This document shows, one piece after another, positions 54,576 to 64,000 of a DNA stretch of 64,000 nucleotides. Source of the stretch: Pantoea agglomerans (GTDB lineage Bacteria > Pseudomonadota > Gammaproteobacteria > Enterobacterales > Enterobacteriaceae); contig NZ_CP083809.1 of assembly GCF_020149765.1 (NCBI RefSeq), positions 2,914,001 through 2,978,000 on the forward strand, read 5' to 3'. Both the position numbers and the translations under genes were made by a program. Every line of letters begins with the position of its first letter. Position 1 is the stretch's first letter. The notes beneath the pieces were generated by a model. That model saw only the letters and a program-made list of their open reading frames with translations. It was not told where the DNA came from and made no database searches.

Positions 54576-55490
54576 ATGTTAACAGTCATTCCTGCGCTGA
54601 TCGTGCTGGCGCTGGTAACGGTATGGGCAGGGGTAAAAATCGTCCCGCAGGGCTATCAGTGGACCGTGGAGCGCTTCGGACGCTACACCCGCACGCTGCA
54701 GCCCGGCCTGAGTCTGGTCGTGCCCTTTATGGATCGTATTGGTCATAAGATCAATATGATGGAGCGCGTGCTGGATATCCCCTCGCAGGAGGTCATCTCC
54801 AAAGACAACGCCAACGTCACCATTGACGCCGTCTGCTTTATTCAGGCGGTGGATCCGGCGCGCGCGGCCTATGAGGTCAGCAATCTCGAACTGGCGATCA
54901 TCAATCTCACCATGACCAACATCCGTACCGTGCTCGGCGGCATGGAGCTGGATGAGATGCTGTCGCAGCGCGATAACATCAACACTCGTCTGCTGCATAT
55001 CGTCGATGAGGCGACCAATCCCTGGGGCGTGAAAATCACCCGTATCGAGATCCGCGACGTGCGTCCGCCGCAGGAGCTGATCGCCGCCATGAATGCGCAG
55101 ATGAAGGCGGAGCGCACCAAGCGCGCCGATATCCTTGCGGCGGAAGGCGTGCGCCAGGCGGCGATTCTGCGCGCCGAGGGCGACAAGCAGTCGCGCATCC
55201 TGAAGGCCGAAGGGGAACGAACCTCAGCGTTCCTCCAGGCGGAGGCGCGCGAACGCCAGGCAGAAGCGGAAGCGGCCGCCACTAAAATGGTCTCTGAAGC
55301 GATCGCGGCGGGCGACATCCAGGCGGTAAACTACTTTGTCGCGCAGAAATATACCGACGCGCTGCAGAAAATTGGCGAAGCCAGCAACAGCAAAGTCGTG
55401 ATGATGCCGCTCGACGCCAGCAGCCTGCTCGGCTCGGTGGCGGGCATCAGCGAGCTGCTTAAGGGCGCATCCTCAGAGTCGAAACGCTGA
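54576..55490 (+). CDS. qmcA: SPFH/stomatin-family membrane protein QmcA
   Basis: This 304-residue protein has one N-terminal membrane segment (about 2-22), then [20 protein letters not shown] and an SPFH domain (to about 190), then an Ala/Glu-rich coiled coil ([19 protein letters not shown], about 190-245). E. coli QmcA interacts with FtsH and can suppress loss of the htpX ftsH pair. GGGAGG precedes this ATG; the in-frame TTG upstream overlaps that site. The stop overlaps the ybbJ start (TGATG). Confidence 0.94.
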   Translation: MLTVIPALIVLALVTVWAGVKIVPQGYQWTVERFGRYTRTLQPGLSLVVPFMDRIGHKINMMERVLDIPSQEVISKDNANVTIDAVCFIQAVDPARAAYEVSNLELAIINLTMTNIRTVLGGMELDEMLSQRDNINTRLLHIVDEATNPWGVKITRIEIRDVRPPQELIAAMNAQMKAERTKRADILAAEGVRQAAILRAEGDKQSRILKAEGERTSAFLQAEARERQAEAEAAATKMVSEAIAAGDIQAVNYFVAQKYTDALQKIGEASNSKVVMMPLDASSLLGSVAGISELLKGASSESKR

Positions 55491-55936
55491 TGTTAATGGA
55501 GATCGTCGCCCATCCGCACTGGTTCTGGCTAACCCTGGGTGGCCTCTTGCTGGCGGCGGAGATGCTCGGCACCAGCGGCTATCTACTGTGGAGCGGCATC
55601 GCGGCGGTGCTGGTGGGCATAATAGAGTGGCTCACACCCTTTAGCTGGACGGCGCAGGGCACGCTGTTTGCCGTGCTGACCCTGGTTTGCGTCTATCTCT
55701 GGTATCGCTGGATGCGCCAGCGCGAGCGCCATCAGCAGCCCAACTCCCTTAACCAGCGCGGCAATCAGCTGATCGGCACCCATCTGACGCTGGAGGCGCC
55801 GCTGGTCAACGGCATCGGCCACGTGCGGCTGGGCGACAGCAGCTGGCGCGTGCAGGCCGAACGGGATCTGCCCGCAGGCACGCAGGTTGTCGTGACGGGC
55901 ATCGAGGGCATTACGCTGCACATTACGCCGCGTTAG
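55490..55936 (+). CDS. ybbJ: NfeD-family inner-membrane protein YbbJ
   Basis: This 148-residue protein has three hydrophobic segments (about 10-75) and a C-terminal OB-fold (NfeD-like: [30 protein letters not shown] in outline). It is the usual partner of the SPFH protein QmcA, with which it is translationally coupled. Its end overlaps the convergent cueR end by 4 bp. Confidence 0.92.
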   Translation: MLMEIVAHPHWFWLTLGGLLLAAEMLGTSGYLLWSGIAAVLVGIIEWLTPFSWTAQGTLFAVLTLVCVYLWYRWMRQRERHQQPNSLNQRGNQLIGTHLTLEAPLVNGIGHVRLGDSSWRVQAERDLPAGTQVVVTGIEGITLHITPR

Positions 55937-56343
55937 TCGGGCTGGCTATGGCCGCAGCAGCCCGCCAGGTTATTGATAATCGGACACTCGGCGCTGTCGT
56001 CGCCGGGGCAGGCGTCGGCCAGCGCCAGCAGCCGCAGGCGCATCGCCTGTAACGCCTCGATATGGGCGGCGATCTCCGCCGCTTTCTGCAGGGTGCGCGC
56101 CTTAACGTCAGCGCTATGACGCGCCGGATCGTTAAACAGCGTCACCAGCTCGCGGCATTCGTCGAGCGTAAAGCCCACCTGACGCGCCTGACGCAGCAGG
56201 TTAAGCTCATCGAGATGATGCGCGCTGTAGCGACGGTAGCCGTTATCGCTGCGCAACGGCGGCGTTACCACGCCCTTCTCTTCGTAGAAACGGATCGCCT
56301 TGCTGGTCAACCCGGTTTTTTTCGCGACATCGCTGATATTCAC
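55933..56343 (-). CDS. cueR: Copper-responsive MerR-family activator CueR
   Basis: This 136-residue protein has the Mer[25 protein letters not shown] (residues 1-21), a dimerisation helix (about 80-110) and copper ligands Cys112 and Cys120 in the loop [10 protein letters not shown]; the Cys-Cys near 129-130 and His132 are also as in E. coli. It twists the copA promoter when Cu(I) binds. The start is a GTG after GAGAGCAGG. It is divergent from copA. Confidence 0.95.
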   Translation of the reverse strand: MNISDVAKKTGLTSKAIRFYEEKGVVTPPLRSDNGYRRYSAHHLDELNLLRQARQVGFTLDECRELVTLFNDPARHSADVKARTLQKAAEIAAHIEALQAMRLRLLALADACPGDDSAECPIINNLAGCCGHSQPD

Positions 56344-56390
56344 CCTGCTCTCCTCTTATAAATCGATTGCGGCCACGCTGTAAAAATAGT

Positions 56391-56421
56391 TTGACCTTCC
56401 CCTTGATGGAAGGTTTAGCCT
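56391..56421 (+). promoter_or_regulatory. copA promoter with CueR operator
   Basis: The -35 TTGACC (56391-56396) and -10 TAGCCT (56416-56421) are separated by 19 bp, the long spacer of MerR-type promoters. The spacer is filled by a 21-bp dyad at 56394-56414 (ACCTTCC arms with GGAAGGT) that differs by only one base from my recollection of the E. coli CueR site. Confidence 0.92.
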
Positions 56422-56477
56422 GTATCACGAGTGATAAAAAGCTCGCATGGTTAACGGCAACACAACAGGAGAACGCT

Positions 56478-58991
56478 ATGTCTCACACTATCTCACTGGC
56501 GCTGGAAGGTCTTTCCTGCGGCCACTGCGTCAAACGCGTTAAAGAGGCGCTCGAACAGCGCGACGATGTCGAACAGGCCAGCGTCACGCAGCAGGAAGCG
56601 CAGGTAACCGGCAGCGCCGATGCCGCCGCGCTGATCGCCACCGTAGAAGAAGCGGGCTATCACGCCACCCTCAGCGGCGACAGCCACCCAAAGCCTGAGC
56701 CGTTGACAGCTTCAGAGCCGCCGCCGGAGGCGCTGACAACGGTGGCGGACACCCAACCGGCACAGGAGCATGAAAGCGCGCAGTTCCTGCTTATTGAAGG
56801 CATGAGCTGCGCCAGCTGCGTCAGCCGGGTGGAGAAGGCGCTGGAAAAAGTGCCTGGCGTGACGCAGGCGCGCGTCAACCTTGGCGAGCGCAGCGCGCTG
56901 GTCATGGGCGACGCCGCCGCGCAGCAGCTGGTCGAGGCGGTCGAGGCGGCGGGCTACCACGCTCAGCCGGTGCAGGATGAACAGGAGCGGCGTGATAAAC
57001 AGCAGAGCAGCGCGCGCAAGGCGATGCGCCGCTTTAGCTGGCAGGCGGCGCTGGCGCTGGCGTTTGGCGCGCCCCTGATGATCTGGGGCATGCTCGGCGA
57101 CAATATGATGCTTACCGACGCCAACCGCAGCCTGTGGCTTGCTATCGGCGTCGTCACCCTGCTGGTGATGGTGGTCGCAGGCGGCCACTTCTACCGCAGC
57201 GCCTGGCGCAGTCTGCGCAACGGCAGCGCCACCATGGACACGCTGGTGGCGCTCGGTACCGCCGCCGCATGGCTCTACTCCATCAGCGTCGCGCTCTGGC
57301 CTGACTTTTTCCCCGCGCAGGCGCGCCATCTCTATTTTGAAGCCAGCGTCATGATTATCGGCCTGATTAATCTTGGTCACGCGCTGGAGCAGCGTGCGCG
57401 CCAGCGATCCTCTAAAGCCCTTGAGCGTCTGCTCGATTTGACGCCCGCGCAGGCGCGCCTCGTCAGCGAACAGGGCGACACGCTGGTGCCGATCGGCGCG
57501 GTGCAGCCGGGCATGACGCTGCGTCTCACCACCGGCGATCGCGTGCCGGTAGATGGTGAGATCAGCGACGGCGAAGCCTGGCTGGACGAGGCGATGCTGA
57601 CCGGCGAGGCGGTGCCGCAGGGCAAGCGCGCCGGCGACAGGATCTACGCCGGCACGCTGGTGCAGGACGGCGCGGTGCGCTTCGTGGCGCGCGCCACCGG
57701 CCAGCACACCGCGCTATCGCGCATTATTCATCTGGTGCGTCAGGCGCAAAGCAGCAAGCCAGACGTGGGCCGCCTCGCCGACCGCATCTCAGCGGTTTTT
57801 GTGCCCGTTGTGGTGGCTATCGCCCTGATCAGCGCCGCCATCTGGTATCTCTTCGGCCCGCAGCCGCAAATCGCCTACACGCTGGTGATCGCCACTACGG
57901 TGCTGATTATCGCCTGCCCCTGTGCGCTGGGGCTTGCGACGCCGATGTCGATTATCGCCGGCGTCGGGCGCGCCGCCGAGCTGGGCGTACTGGTGCGCGA
58001 CGCCGAGGCGCTGCAGCGCGCCAGCCGCATCGATACGCTGGTGTTTGATAAAACCGGTACGCTGACGGCGGGCACGCCGCGGCTCGACGCGGTGCTGACG
58101 TGGCACGGCTGGTCGCGCGAAGCGGTGGTGCAGGCCGCCGCCGCGCTGGAGCAAAACGCCAGCCATCCGCTGGCGCAGGCGATTACCGCGGCAGCGGGCG
58201 CGACCCGCGCCGGTGAAATTGCGCAATTTCGTACAATACGCGGCCAGGGCGTGAGCGGCATACTCAACGGCAAGCCGCTGCTGCTGGGTAATGCGGCGCT
58301 GATGCAGGATAACGGCGTCGCGCTGCAGCAGGCGCAGCCCGATATCGAGCGGCTGTCACGTCAGGGCGCAACGCCGGTGCTGCTGGCGCAAGACGGCGAG
58401 CTTGTCGGCCTGATTGCCCTGCGCGACCAGCTGCGTCCGGAGAGTAAAGCGGCGCTGGCGCGGCTGCGCCAGGCTGGCTACCGCCTGATGATGCTTACCG
58501 GCGACCGGGAAGAGACCGCGCGCGCTATTGCGCAGGAGGCGGGCATCGACGAGGTCATTGCCGGGGTGCTGCCGGAAGCGAAGGCGCAGACTATCGCCGC
58601 GCTGCAGCAGCAGGGACGCCGCGTCGCCATGGTCGGCGACGGCATCAATGACGCTCCGGCGCTGGCACAGGCGGATGTCGGTATCGCCATGGGCGGCGGC
58701 AGCGACGTGGCGCTGGAAACGGCACCCATTACGCTGATGCGCGCCGATCTGAACAGCGTCGCCGATGCGCTGGCGCTCTCCAGCGCGACGCTGCGCAATA
58801 TTCGTCAGAATTTGCTCGGGGCCTTTATCTATAACAGCCTTGGCATCCCGCTGGCGGCGGGCGTGCTCTATCCGCTGACCGGCGCGCTGCTCAGTCCGGT
58901 GGTGGCGGGCGCGGCGATGGCGCTCTCGTCGATTACCGTTGTCGGCAACGCCAACCGGCTGCTGCGCTTTCGCCCAGCGAAGCGACAATAG
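56478..58991 (+). CDS. copA: Cu(I)-exporting P1B-type ATPase CopA
   Basis: This 837-residue inner-membrane pump has two N-terminal HMA domains with GLSCGHC (Cys14/17) and GMSCASC (Cys111/114), eight membrane segments, the transport motif [11 protein letters not shown], the phosphorylation site [15 protein letters not shown] in MLTGEAVPQ and the hinge [20 protein letters not shown]. It extrudes cytosolic copper to the periplasm. The start MSHTI follows AGGAGAACGCT; an upstream in-frame ATG lies before the promoter and is not real. An internal frameshift site for the CopA(Z) short product was not evaluated. Confidence 0.96.
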   Translation: MSHTISLALEGLSCGHCVKRVKEALEQRDDVEQASVTQQEAQVTGSADAAALIATVEEAGYHATLSGDSHPKPEPLTASEPPPEALTTVADTQPAQEHESAQFLLIEGMSCASCVSRVEKALEKVPGVTQARVNLGERSALVMGDAAAQQLVEAVEAAGYHAQPVQDEQERRDKQQSSARKAMRRFSWQAALALAFGAPLMIWGMLGDNMMLTDANRSLWLAIGVVTLLVMVVAGGHFYRSAWRSLRNGSATMDTLVALGTAAAWLYSISVALWPDFFPAQARHLYFEASVMIIGLINLGHALEQRARQRSSKALERLLDLTPAQARLVSEQGDTLVPIGAVQPGMTLRLTTGDRVPVDGEISDGEAWLDEAMLTGEAVPQGKRAGDRIYAGTLVQDGAVRFVARATGQHTALSRIIHLVRQAQSSKPDVGRLADRISAVFVPVVVAIALISAAIWYLFGPQPQIAYTLVIATTVLIIACPCALGLATPMSIIAGVGRAAELGVLVRDAEALQRASRIDTLVFDKTGTLTAGTPRLDAVLTWHGWSREAVVQAAAALEQNASHPLAQAITAAAGATRAGEIAQFRTIRGQGVSGILNGKPLLLGNAALMQDNGVALQQAQPDIERLSRQGATPVLLAQDGELVGLIALRDQLRPESKAALARLRQAGYRLMMLTGDREETARAIAQEAGIDEVIAGVLPEAKAQTIAALQQQGRRVAMVGDGINDAPALAQADVGIAMGGGSDVALETAPITLMRADLNSVADALALSSATLRNIRQNLLGAFIYNSLGIPLAAGVLYPLTGALLSPVVAGAAMALSSITVVGNANRLLRFRPAKRQ

Positions 58992-59059
58992 CCGCTAATG
59001 CTCTGTTTTTCAGCGACGGGAATCGCTAGCATGGCGTTTTGACTCAGTAAGGACCGGGA

Positions 59060-59860
59060 ATGAAAGGCAGCATTTGGCGCAGTGTGCAGGGGCTGGCAAG
59101 CCGACTCTTTCCCGCCAGCTATCGCTGGCCCGCTCAGGATATCCGGCTGGACGATCGCCTGCTGCACCTGGTCGGCAGCATTCATATGGGCACGCGCGAT
59201 ATGCAGCCCTTGCCCGCGCGTCTTCTGCGGCAGCTGCACAAGGCGGACGCCTTGATTGTCGAGGCGGATATCACTCAGGGCGGCTCGCCGTTCGACGATA
59301 CCGACCCGCGCGACCCGCTGGAGACGCGGCTGGCACCCGACGACCAGGCGCGGCTGGCGGCGCTGTGCGGCGAGCTGCACCTGTCGCCGACGATGTTTGA
59401 CGCCCTGCCCGCCTGGCAAATCGCGCTGATGCTGCAGGCACAGCAGGCGCAGCGGTTGGGTCTGCGTCCCGACTACGGCATCGACCTTCAGCTGCTGCAG
59501 GCGGCGAAAGCGCTGAACAAGCCGGTTATTGAGCTGGAAGGCGCAGAGACGCAAATCGCGCTGCTGAAGTCTCTGCCGGATGACGGGATGGCGCTGCTGA
59601 AGGATACGCTGACACACTGGCACACCAATGCGCGGCTGCTGCAGATGATGGTGAGCTGGTGGCTGGATACGCCGCCGCGTGAGCCGCAAATCACTCTGCC
59701 CTCGACGTTCAGCAGTGCGCTTAACGACGCGCTGATCTCCCGGCGCAACGCGCAGTGGTGTGAGCGGTTACGGGCGCTGCCGTCCGGGCATTATGTGGTG
59801 GCGGTAGGCGCGCTGCACCTCTATGGCGACGAGAATCTGCCTGAGCTGTTACGGCGCTAG
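59060..59860 (+). CDS. ybaP: TraB/GumN-family protein YbaP
   Basis: This 266-residue protein has the two conserved TraB/GumN motifs: LHLVGSIHMGTRDM near 35-48 (GxxH) and HYVVAVGALHLYGDENL near 242-258 (second GxxH). Membrane-associated metalloprotease-like activity has been suggested for the superfamily (Tiki, TraB), but E. coli YbaP is uncharacterised. No strong signal peptide is seen here, since the N-terminus is short and basic. It follows copA by 68 bp, as in E. coli, where ybaQ intervenes. Confidence 0.88.
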   Translation: MKGSIWRSVQGLASRLFPASYRWPAQDIRLDDRLLHLVGSIHMGTRDMQPLPARLLRQLHKADALIVEADITQGGSPFDDTDPRDPLETRLAPDDQARLAALCGELHLSPTMFDALPAWQIALMLQAQQAQRLGLRPDYGIDLQLLQAAKALNKPVIELEGAETQIALLKSLPDDGMALLKDTLTHWHTNARLLQMMVSWWLDTPPREPQITLPSTFSSALNDALISRRNAQWCERLRALPSGHYVVAVGALHLYGDENLPELLRR

Positions 59861-59891
59861 AAAAAAAAGCAGGCCGGTATTGCTATCGGCC
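59861..59891 (-). terminator. Minus-strand terminator between ybaP and ybaK
   Basis: Read on the minus strand, GGGCCGATAGC-AATA-CCGGCC is followed by TGC and T8. It points against the flanking genes, and would stop antisense readthrough coming from the LysR gene at 60511 across ybaK. Confidence 0.45.
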
Positions 59892-60034
59892 CGTCAAAGA
59901 GGAATTTGTTTATGATTTTGGTTATCGCTCAGCCTTTCGGCCGGCGCGGAAACCATTTTCACGCAAAGCACAAACTTTCGCCACTATTAATTTATTTAAT
60001 TTAGGAATGAGATTTTTCCTATAAGGATAAGTTT

Positions 60035-60514
60035 ATGACGCCTGCCGTAAAATTACTGGAAAAACAGAAAGTTGCTTTTACCCTTCATCCCTACGAGCAT
60101 GACAGCCAGGAAACCAGTTTTGGCGACGAAGCGGTGCGTAAACTTAACCTGGACGCGCGGCAGGTGTACAAAACGCTGCTGGTGGCGCTTAACGGCGACG
60201 CGAAACATCTGGCGGTGGCGGTCACGCCGGTCGCCAGCCAGCTTGATTTGAAAAAGGTGGCAAAAGCGTTAGGCGCAAAAAAAGCGGATATGGCCGATCC
60301 GCAGCTGGCGCAGCGCGTGACCGGCTATCTGGTGGGCGGTATCAGCCCGCTGGGGCAGAAAAAGCGGCTGCCAACGGTTATCGACCGCTCCGCCGCCGAC
60401 TTCGCCACGATTTTCGTCTCCGGCGGCAAGCGCGGCCTGGATCTGGAGCTGGCGGCGCAGGATCTGGCGCGCCTGCTCGACGCGCCGCTGGCGGATATCG
60501 CCCGGCGCGACTAG
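60035..60514 (+). CDS. ybaK: Cys-tRNA(Pro)/Cys-tRNA(Cys) deacylase YbaK
   Basis: This 159-residue single-domain trans-editing factor has [15 protein letters not shown] at the start, [12 protein letters not shown] with the conserved Lys near 45, and [18 protein letters not shown] around 102-120, as in E. coli YbaK. It hydrolyses Cys mischarged on tRNA-Pro. It ends in a 4-bp overlap with the convergent LysR gene. Confidence 0.94.
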   Translation: MTPAVKLLEKQKVAFTLHPYEHDSQETSFGDEAVRKLNLDARQVYKTLLVALNGDAKHLAVAVTPVASQLDLKKVAKALGAKKADMADPQLAQRVTGYLVGGISPLGQKKRLPTVIDRSAADFATIFVSGGKRGLDLELAAQDLARLLDAPLADIARRD

Positions 60515-61380
60515 CTGCGCGGCTGGGCGCAGAGCTGGTCAATCATCCAGCGCCCCGCCGGGCCAGGGGGATTGCGGCGCGACCAGATCGCCTCCACAGC
60601 AATCAGCTGCGGCCAGCCCGGCAGCGCAAGCTCCTGCAGTAGCCCATGACCAAACTGCGTCACCAGCCAGCGCGGCAGAATGCTCCAGCCAAATCCCTGC
60701 TCCGCCATCTCCAGCAGCAGTAGATAGGTCGGTGCCGACCAGATGCGCCCCGGCGGCGCAATCGCGTGTGGCTCGACCCAGGTGTTAAGCCGCAGCTGAC
60801 GCACCTGCTCCAGCGCGCTTTCCGAAACGCCGGATTGCTGCGCCAGCGGATGATCGCGGTGGATATAGATCGCCATTTCCGCATTGACCTGCAGCCGCGC
60901 AACGGCGATATCGGGCGGCAGCGCAGGCTGGGCGCGCACCACGCCCAGATGTATCCGTCCCGCCTGTAGCAGATCCAGCACATCCTCATCCTCGGCGATC
61001 ATGCACTCCAGCTCGATCTCGGGAAAGCGCGCGTCGAACTGTTTCAGCAGCTGCTCATGGTGTTGGGTTTGCCAGAAATCTGATACGGCGAAGCTGAGGC
61101 GCGGTTCGACGCCCTGCGCCAGCCGGATAGCCAGCGCGTCCAGCCGCTCGCTGGCGGCCAGAATCTGCTGCACCTGCGCCAGCGCGCCCCTCCCCTGATC
61201 GGTCAGGATCGGCTGACGCCCGCTGCGATCGAACAGCTTAAAGCCGAGATCGTCCTCCAGCCCGGCGACCGCCATGCTGATGGTTGACTGGCTTTTACCC
61301 AGCGCACGCGCCGCTGCGGAAAAGGAGCCGCTGCTGACGGTCTGCACAAAGGCCTCTAAGGATTCAGGTGAGTAACGCAT
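60511..61380 (-). CDS. LysR-family regulator divergent from a PACE efflux gene
   Basis: This 289-residue protein has an HTH (about 1-60: [23 protein letters not shown] and [15 protein letters not shown]) and an effector domain with [20 protein letters not shown]. The divergent gene 88 bp away encodes a PACE transporter; AceR, the regulator of the PACE founder AceI in Acinetobacter, is also of LysR type. Local control of the efflux gene is therefore likely. E. coli has no such pair between ybaK and ushA. Confidence 0.82.
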   Translation of the reverse strand: MRYSPESLEAFVQTVSSGSFSAAARALGKSQSTISMAVAGLEDDLGFKLFDRSGRQPILTDQGRGALAQVQQILAASERLDALAIRLAQGVEPRLSFAVSDFWQTQHHEQLLKQFDARFPEIELECMIAEDEDVLDLLQAGRIHLGVVRAQPALPPDIAVARLQVNAEMAIYIHRDHPLAQQSGVSESALEQVRQLRLNTWVEPHAIAPPGRIWSAPTYLLLLEMAEQGFGWSILPRWLVTQFGHGLLQELALPGWPQLIAVEAIWSRRNPPGPAGRWMIDQLCAQPRS

Positions 61381-61468
61381 TTTTATCCATCGGTTTTATC
61401 GATAGGTCATCATTTTATCTTATCACCATGAAGTGCCAGAATGCGCGCCTTACTGTTGGAGGTTGATC

Positions 61469-61903
61469 ATGCGTACCCGTTCGTTAAAAGAACGCTTTTT
61501 ACATGCGCTGGGGTTTGAAACCCTGGCGATCCTCACCGTGTCGCCGCTGGCTGCCTGGGCGATGGATAAGCCGCTGTTTGAGATGGGCGCGCTGGCGCTG
61601 ATACTCTCAACCGTCGCGATGCTGTGGAATATGATTTACAACGCCCTGTTCGATCGTATCTGCCCCCCAGGCCGGGTTCATCGCGGCGTGCTGATCCGCA
61701 CCCTGCACGCGCTGCTGTTCGAAGGCGGCTTTATTTTGATCGGTTTGCCGATTGCCGCGTGGATGCTCGGCATTTCGCTATGGCAGGCGTTGCTGCTGGA
61801 AGTGGCTTTTTTCCTGTTTTTCCTGCCCTACACCATGGCCTATAACTGGGTGTGGGACAGACTGCGTCCGCGCTGGTTCAAACGTAACGCCTGCGAGGCC
61901 TGA
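61469..61903 (+). CDS. PACE-family (AceI-type) small multidrug efflux transporter
   Basis: This 144-residue protein has four membrane segments arranged as two tandem bacterial transmembrane pair domains. Repeated signatures are RFLHALGFETLAILTVSPLAAW with the conserved Glu in segment 1, WNMIYNALFDRICPP after segment 2, LHALLFEGGFILIGLPIAAW in segment 3 and AYNWVWDRLRPRW at the end. PACE pumps export chlorhexidine and other biocides by proton exchange. GGAGGTTG precedes this ATG; the in-frame start 36 bp upstream is less likely. Confidence 0.9.
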   Translation: MRTRSLKERFLHALGFETLAILTVSPLAAWAMDKPLFEMGALALILSTVAMLWNMIYNALFDRICPPGRVHRGVLIRTLHALLFEGGFILIGLPIAAWMLGISLWQALLLEVAFFLFFLPYTMAYNWVWDRLRPRWFKRNACEA

Positions 61904-61959
61904 TCTCTCAGACGGTCAGGATATCCAGCAGCGGGTGCTTTTGCACAACGCAGCGCGTT

Positions 61960-62009
61960 GGCCCGGCAGCGGGCGCACCTCATGCAGAGGTGCGTATCTG
62001 CGCCGGGCC
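61960..62009. repeat. 50-bp imperfect inverted repeat between the PACE gene and ushA
   Basis: Outer arms GGCCCGGC/GCCGGGCC and inner arms CGCACCT/AGGTGCG are separated by small unpaired bulges. It lies between convergent ends and may act as a transcription end signal on both strands or be a dispersed palindromic unit. No U-run follows on either strand. Confidence 0.5.
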
Positions 62010-62076
62010 GAACGAGCATAGATGCCGTGGACGTTGCGATCGGGCCATACTACCTGCGCCATCATCCCGTTGGGAT

Positions 62077-63879
62077 TTACGGCGCGTTATGCGCCGTCTC
62101 CCGTCCCCATGGCCAGAGCCACGCCAGAATCATCTGCGGGTAGCTGCGCTTGTGCGGCTTTTCGCGCGCCTTTTTCTCCGCTTCCGTTAGCCTGTGGATC
62201 GCGTCCGTCGGCGCATAGTCAGCTGCGTTTAGCGGCGAATGGGCTTTGACATAGTCGCGCAGCACCTCAGCATCGATAGTTCCCGTATTCTGATAGCCCG
62301 TATGGGTATCAATGCGCGGATAGCCGTCGCCGCCCGCGGCGTTAAAGCTGTTGGTCGCCATACGGTAGGTCTTGTTCTCCTGCAGCGGCTGCCCGTTAAT
62401 GCGCACGTCGCTCACCGTGCTGCCGTCCGCCACCAGGCTGACATGCGCGAACTGCGCGAAGCCGCCGGTGTCCGGCTTCATGTTCGCAACGACATCAAGA
62501 TATTTTTTCACCTCGGCGCCGGTTAGCGTCACCGACACCACCTGATTGCCGAACGGCTGCACCTGCAGCAGATCGCGCCAGCTCAGTTTGCCCGTCGGCA
62601 GCGAGGCGCGAATGCCGCCGCCGCTCATCACCGCGAAGTCCGCCTGCGTTTTCGCCATCTGCGCGCGCAGGATCAGCTGCCCGAGACTGGTCTGGGTAAA
62701 CCGCACCTGCTCGCGCTCACCGTCAAACTGCCCCGTTGCACTGCCGACAGCGACGTTCAGACGCGACTCGGCTCGCTTCTGATAGGGCATCAGCAGCTTC
62801 ATCATGGCGGTGTTTTTTGGGATCTCCTGCTGATAGGTCAGCCAGGTCTCGCTGCCATCGGCATTTTTGATCTTATGCTTCAGGTTGACCGGCACCAGCG
62901 CGTAGGACTCCAGCGCCACCTCGCCGTTGCGCCAGGTAAAATCGCCGCGCCCCACATATTCACCCCACTGCCCGGCCTGCATAATCCAGACGCCGTTCTG
63001 CTTGTCCGGCTGGCAGGCTGCCCCAGGCTGATAGCTTTTGACCCGCTCGTTCTCTTTTGCCATGCAAAGCGCATAGTGCGAATGGCCGCCGACGATCATC
63101 GCGACGGTGCCGGGCGGCAGGCTGCGCGCCAGCGTTACGTCGCCGGGAGCGCTGCTGCCGTGCTCGCCGTTATCGTCATAGCCGAGATGGCTCAGCACCA
63201 CGATAACGTCAGGCTTTTCGCCGGCGCGCAGCTCCGCTACCGCCTTTTCCGTTTCGCTGACTGGATCGCGAAACTCCATATCGCGCAGATGCGCCGGATT
63301 CGCCAGCTTAACGGTATCGGGCGTCGCCAGGCCCAGCACGGCGATCTTCAGCCCCATACGATTGAAAATCGCCCAGGGTTTGAAGAGTCGCTGACCGGTG
63401 CTTTTCTGGTAGAGGTTGGCGGCAAGAAAAGGAAAGCGCGCCCAGCCCTCCTGCTTGCGCAGCACCTCGAGCGGATGGTCGAACTCATGATTGCCGAGCG
63501 CCATGGCGTCATAGCCGATCAGGTTCATGCCGCGAATATCGGGCTCTGCCTGTAGCGCGTCCGACTCCGGCACGCCGGTATTGACGTCGCCTGCTGAGAG
63601 GATCAGCGCGCCGCCGCCTTTAGCCTGTACGTCGTAGCGCAAGGTATCCATTAAGGTTTTCTGCGCCGCGAGGCCATATTCGCCCTGCGCGCTGTACCAG
63701 AAATGGCCGTGCTCGTCGTTGGTATGGAGAATGCTAAAGCGGTAAGTGCGATCAGGCTCGGCGGCCTGAGAAAGCAGGGGGGTCAGCGCCAGCAGCGCAA
63801 GGCCGGTGGCAGCCCATCGTGATAACAGCAAAGCCTGTCTCCTTATTTTACGCAGTCCCGTTCCGGGTGGTATCAGCAT
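62077..63879 (-). CDS. ushA: Periplasmic UDP-sugar hydrolase / 5'-nucleotidase UshA
   Basis: This roughly 600-residue protein has a signal peptide (basic RKIRRQ then LALLALTPLLSQAAE). The N-terminal calcineurin-like metal site reads LHTNDEHGHFWY, SAGDVNTGVPESD, GNHEFDHPL and IVGGHSHYAL. The C-terminal nucleotidase domain has SGGGIRASLPTGKLSW, LLQVQPFGNQVV and NSFNAAGGDGYPRI. It is close to E. coli UshA (550 residues) but carries about 35 extra C-terminal residues that are Lys/Arg- and Trp-rich (KPHKRSYPQMILAWLWPWG) and a longer N-terminus. An in-frame GTG at 63906 is an alternative start. Confidence 0.92.
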   Translation of the reverse strand: MLIPPGTGLRKIRRQALLLSRWAATGLALLALTPLLSQAAEPDRTYRFSILHTNDEHGHFWYSAQGEYGLAAQKTLMDTLRYDVQAKGGGALILSAGDVNTGVPESDALQAEPDIRGMNLIGYDAMALGNHEFDHPLEVLRKQEGWARFPFLAANLYQKSTGQRLFKPWAIFNRMGLKIAVLGLATPDTVKLANPAHLRDMEFRDPVSETEKAVAELRAGEKPDVIVVLSHLGYDDNGEHGSSAPGDVTLARSLPPGTVAMIVGGHSHYALCMAKENERVKSYQPGAACQPDKQNGVWIMQAGQWGEYVGRGDFTWRNGEVALESYALVPVNLKHKIKNADGSETWLTYQQEIPKNTAMMKLLMPYQKRAESRLNVAVGSATGQFDGEREQVRFTQTSLGQLILRAQMAKTQADFAVMSGGGIRASLPTGKLSWRDLLQVQPFGNQVVSVTLTGAEVKKYLDVVANMKPDTGGFAQFAHVSLVADGSTVSDVRINGQPLQENKTYRMATNSFNAAGGDGYPRIDTHTGYQNTGTIDAEVLRDYVKAHSPLNAADYAPTDAIHRLTEAEKKAREKPHKRSYPQMILAWLWPWGRETAHNAP

Positions 63880-64000
63880 GCTGACCCACTGTGTCGCATA
63901 TTCCACTGTTTAACTCAAGATGAAACAGGGCTACCGCTGGCACTAACTGGTTTTAACACTGATTCCCAAAAAAGAAGCGAAGCGTTAAATCTGGCGCAAA

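Overview
The window is a chromosomal segment of an enterobacterium. The right third follows the Escherichia coli ushA-ybaK-ybaP-copA-cueR-ybbJ-qmcA-cnoX-ybbO-tesA-ybbA-ybbP-purK-purE-lpxH-ppiB-cysS-ybcJ-folD-argU order, and the protein sequences are close to, but clearly distinct from, those of E. coli. The GC-rich codon use and accessory content suggest Erwiniaceae (Pantoea, Mixta or Erwinia), but genus cannot be fixed from the sequence alone.

Left part (1-12.2 kb). A truncated Cof-type HAD sugar phosphatase (YbiV-like) is followed by an RcnB-like His/Asp-rich periplasmic protein, a candidate small RNA, a stand-alone EAL protein, an iron-siderophore-type binding protein behind a Fur-like box, the serine symporter SdaC, an AI-2E-family transporter, a UPF0149 protein, and a small unit made of a CitA/TcuC-type proton symporter, a ModA-like binding protein and a LysR regulator. 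A FMN-binding PNPOx-like protein follows.

Metabolic block (12.2-28.8 kb). It opens with a complete biotin-independent malonate decarboxylase locus: mdcABCDEFGH on the minus strand, with mdcR convergent at its distal end. Next is a LysR regulator divergent from a hydroxyarylate decarboxylase pair. Its UbiD-like gene carries an in-frame amber codon that splits an otherwise intact reading frame. A second catabolic operon follows (CHA/HMG-aldolase-like protein, D-2-hydroxyacid dehydrogenase, SMP-30 lactonase, ACS-family MFS porter). Near-identical palindromic operators stand before its first gene and after its last, but no regulator gene is nearby.

Surface block (28.8-43 kb). A four-gene chaperone-usher fimbrial operon has two small regulators upstream: a degenerate LuxR-like protein and a stand-alone winged helix. 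AT-rich DNA leads to a 1285-residue inverse autotransporter (intimin/invasin type) with six Ig-like repeats and an unusual C-terminal parallel beta-helix-like domain. A methyl-accepting chemotaxis protein follows. All are on the minus strand, next to tRNA-Arg(UCU).

Core block (43-64 kb). Folate, cysteinyl-tRNA, lipid A and purine genes are followed by ybbP/ybbA/tesA, redox and membrane chaperones, copper export (CueR-CopA with a textbook operator), ybaP, ybaK, an added LysR/PACE efflux pair, and ushA. Compared with E. coli, the fetAB, rhs/allantoin and glsA-ybaT insertions are absent. No insertion sequence, CRISPR array, rRNA or prophage was seen.
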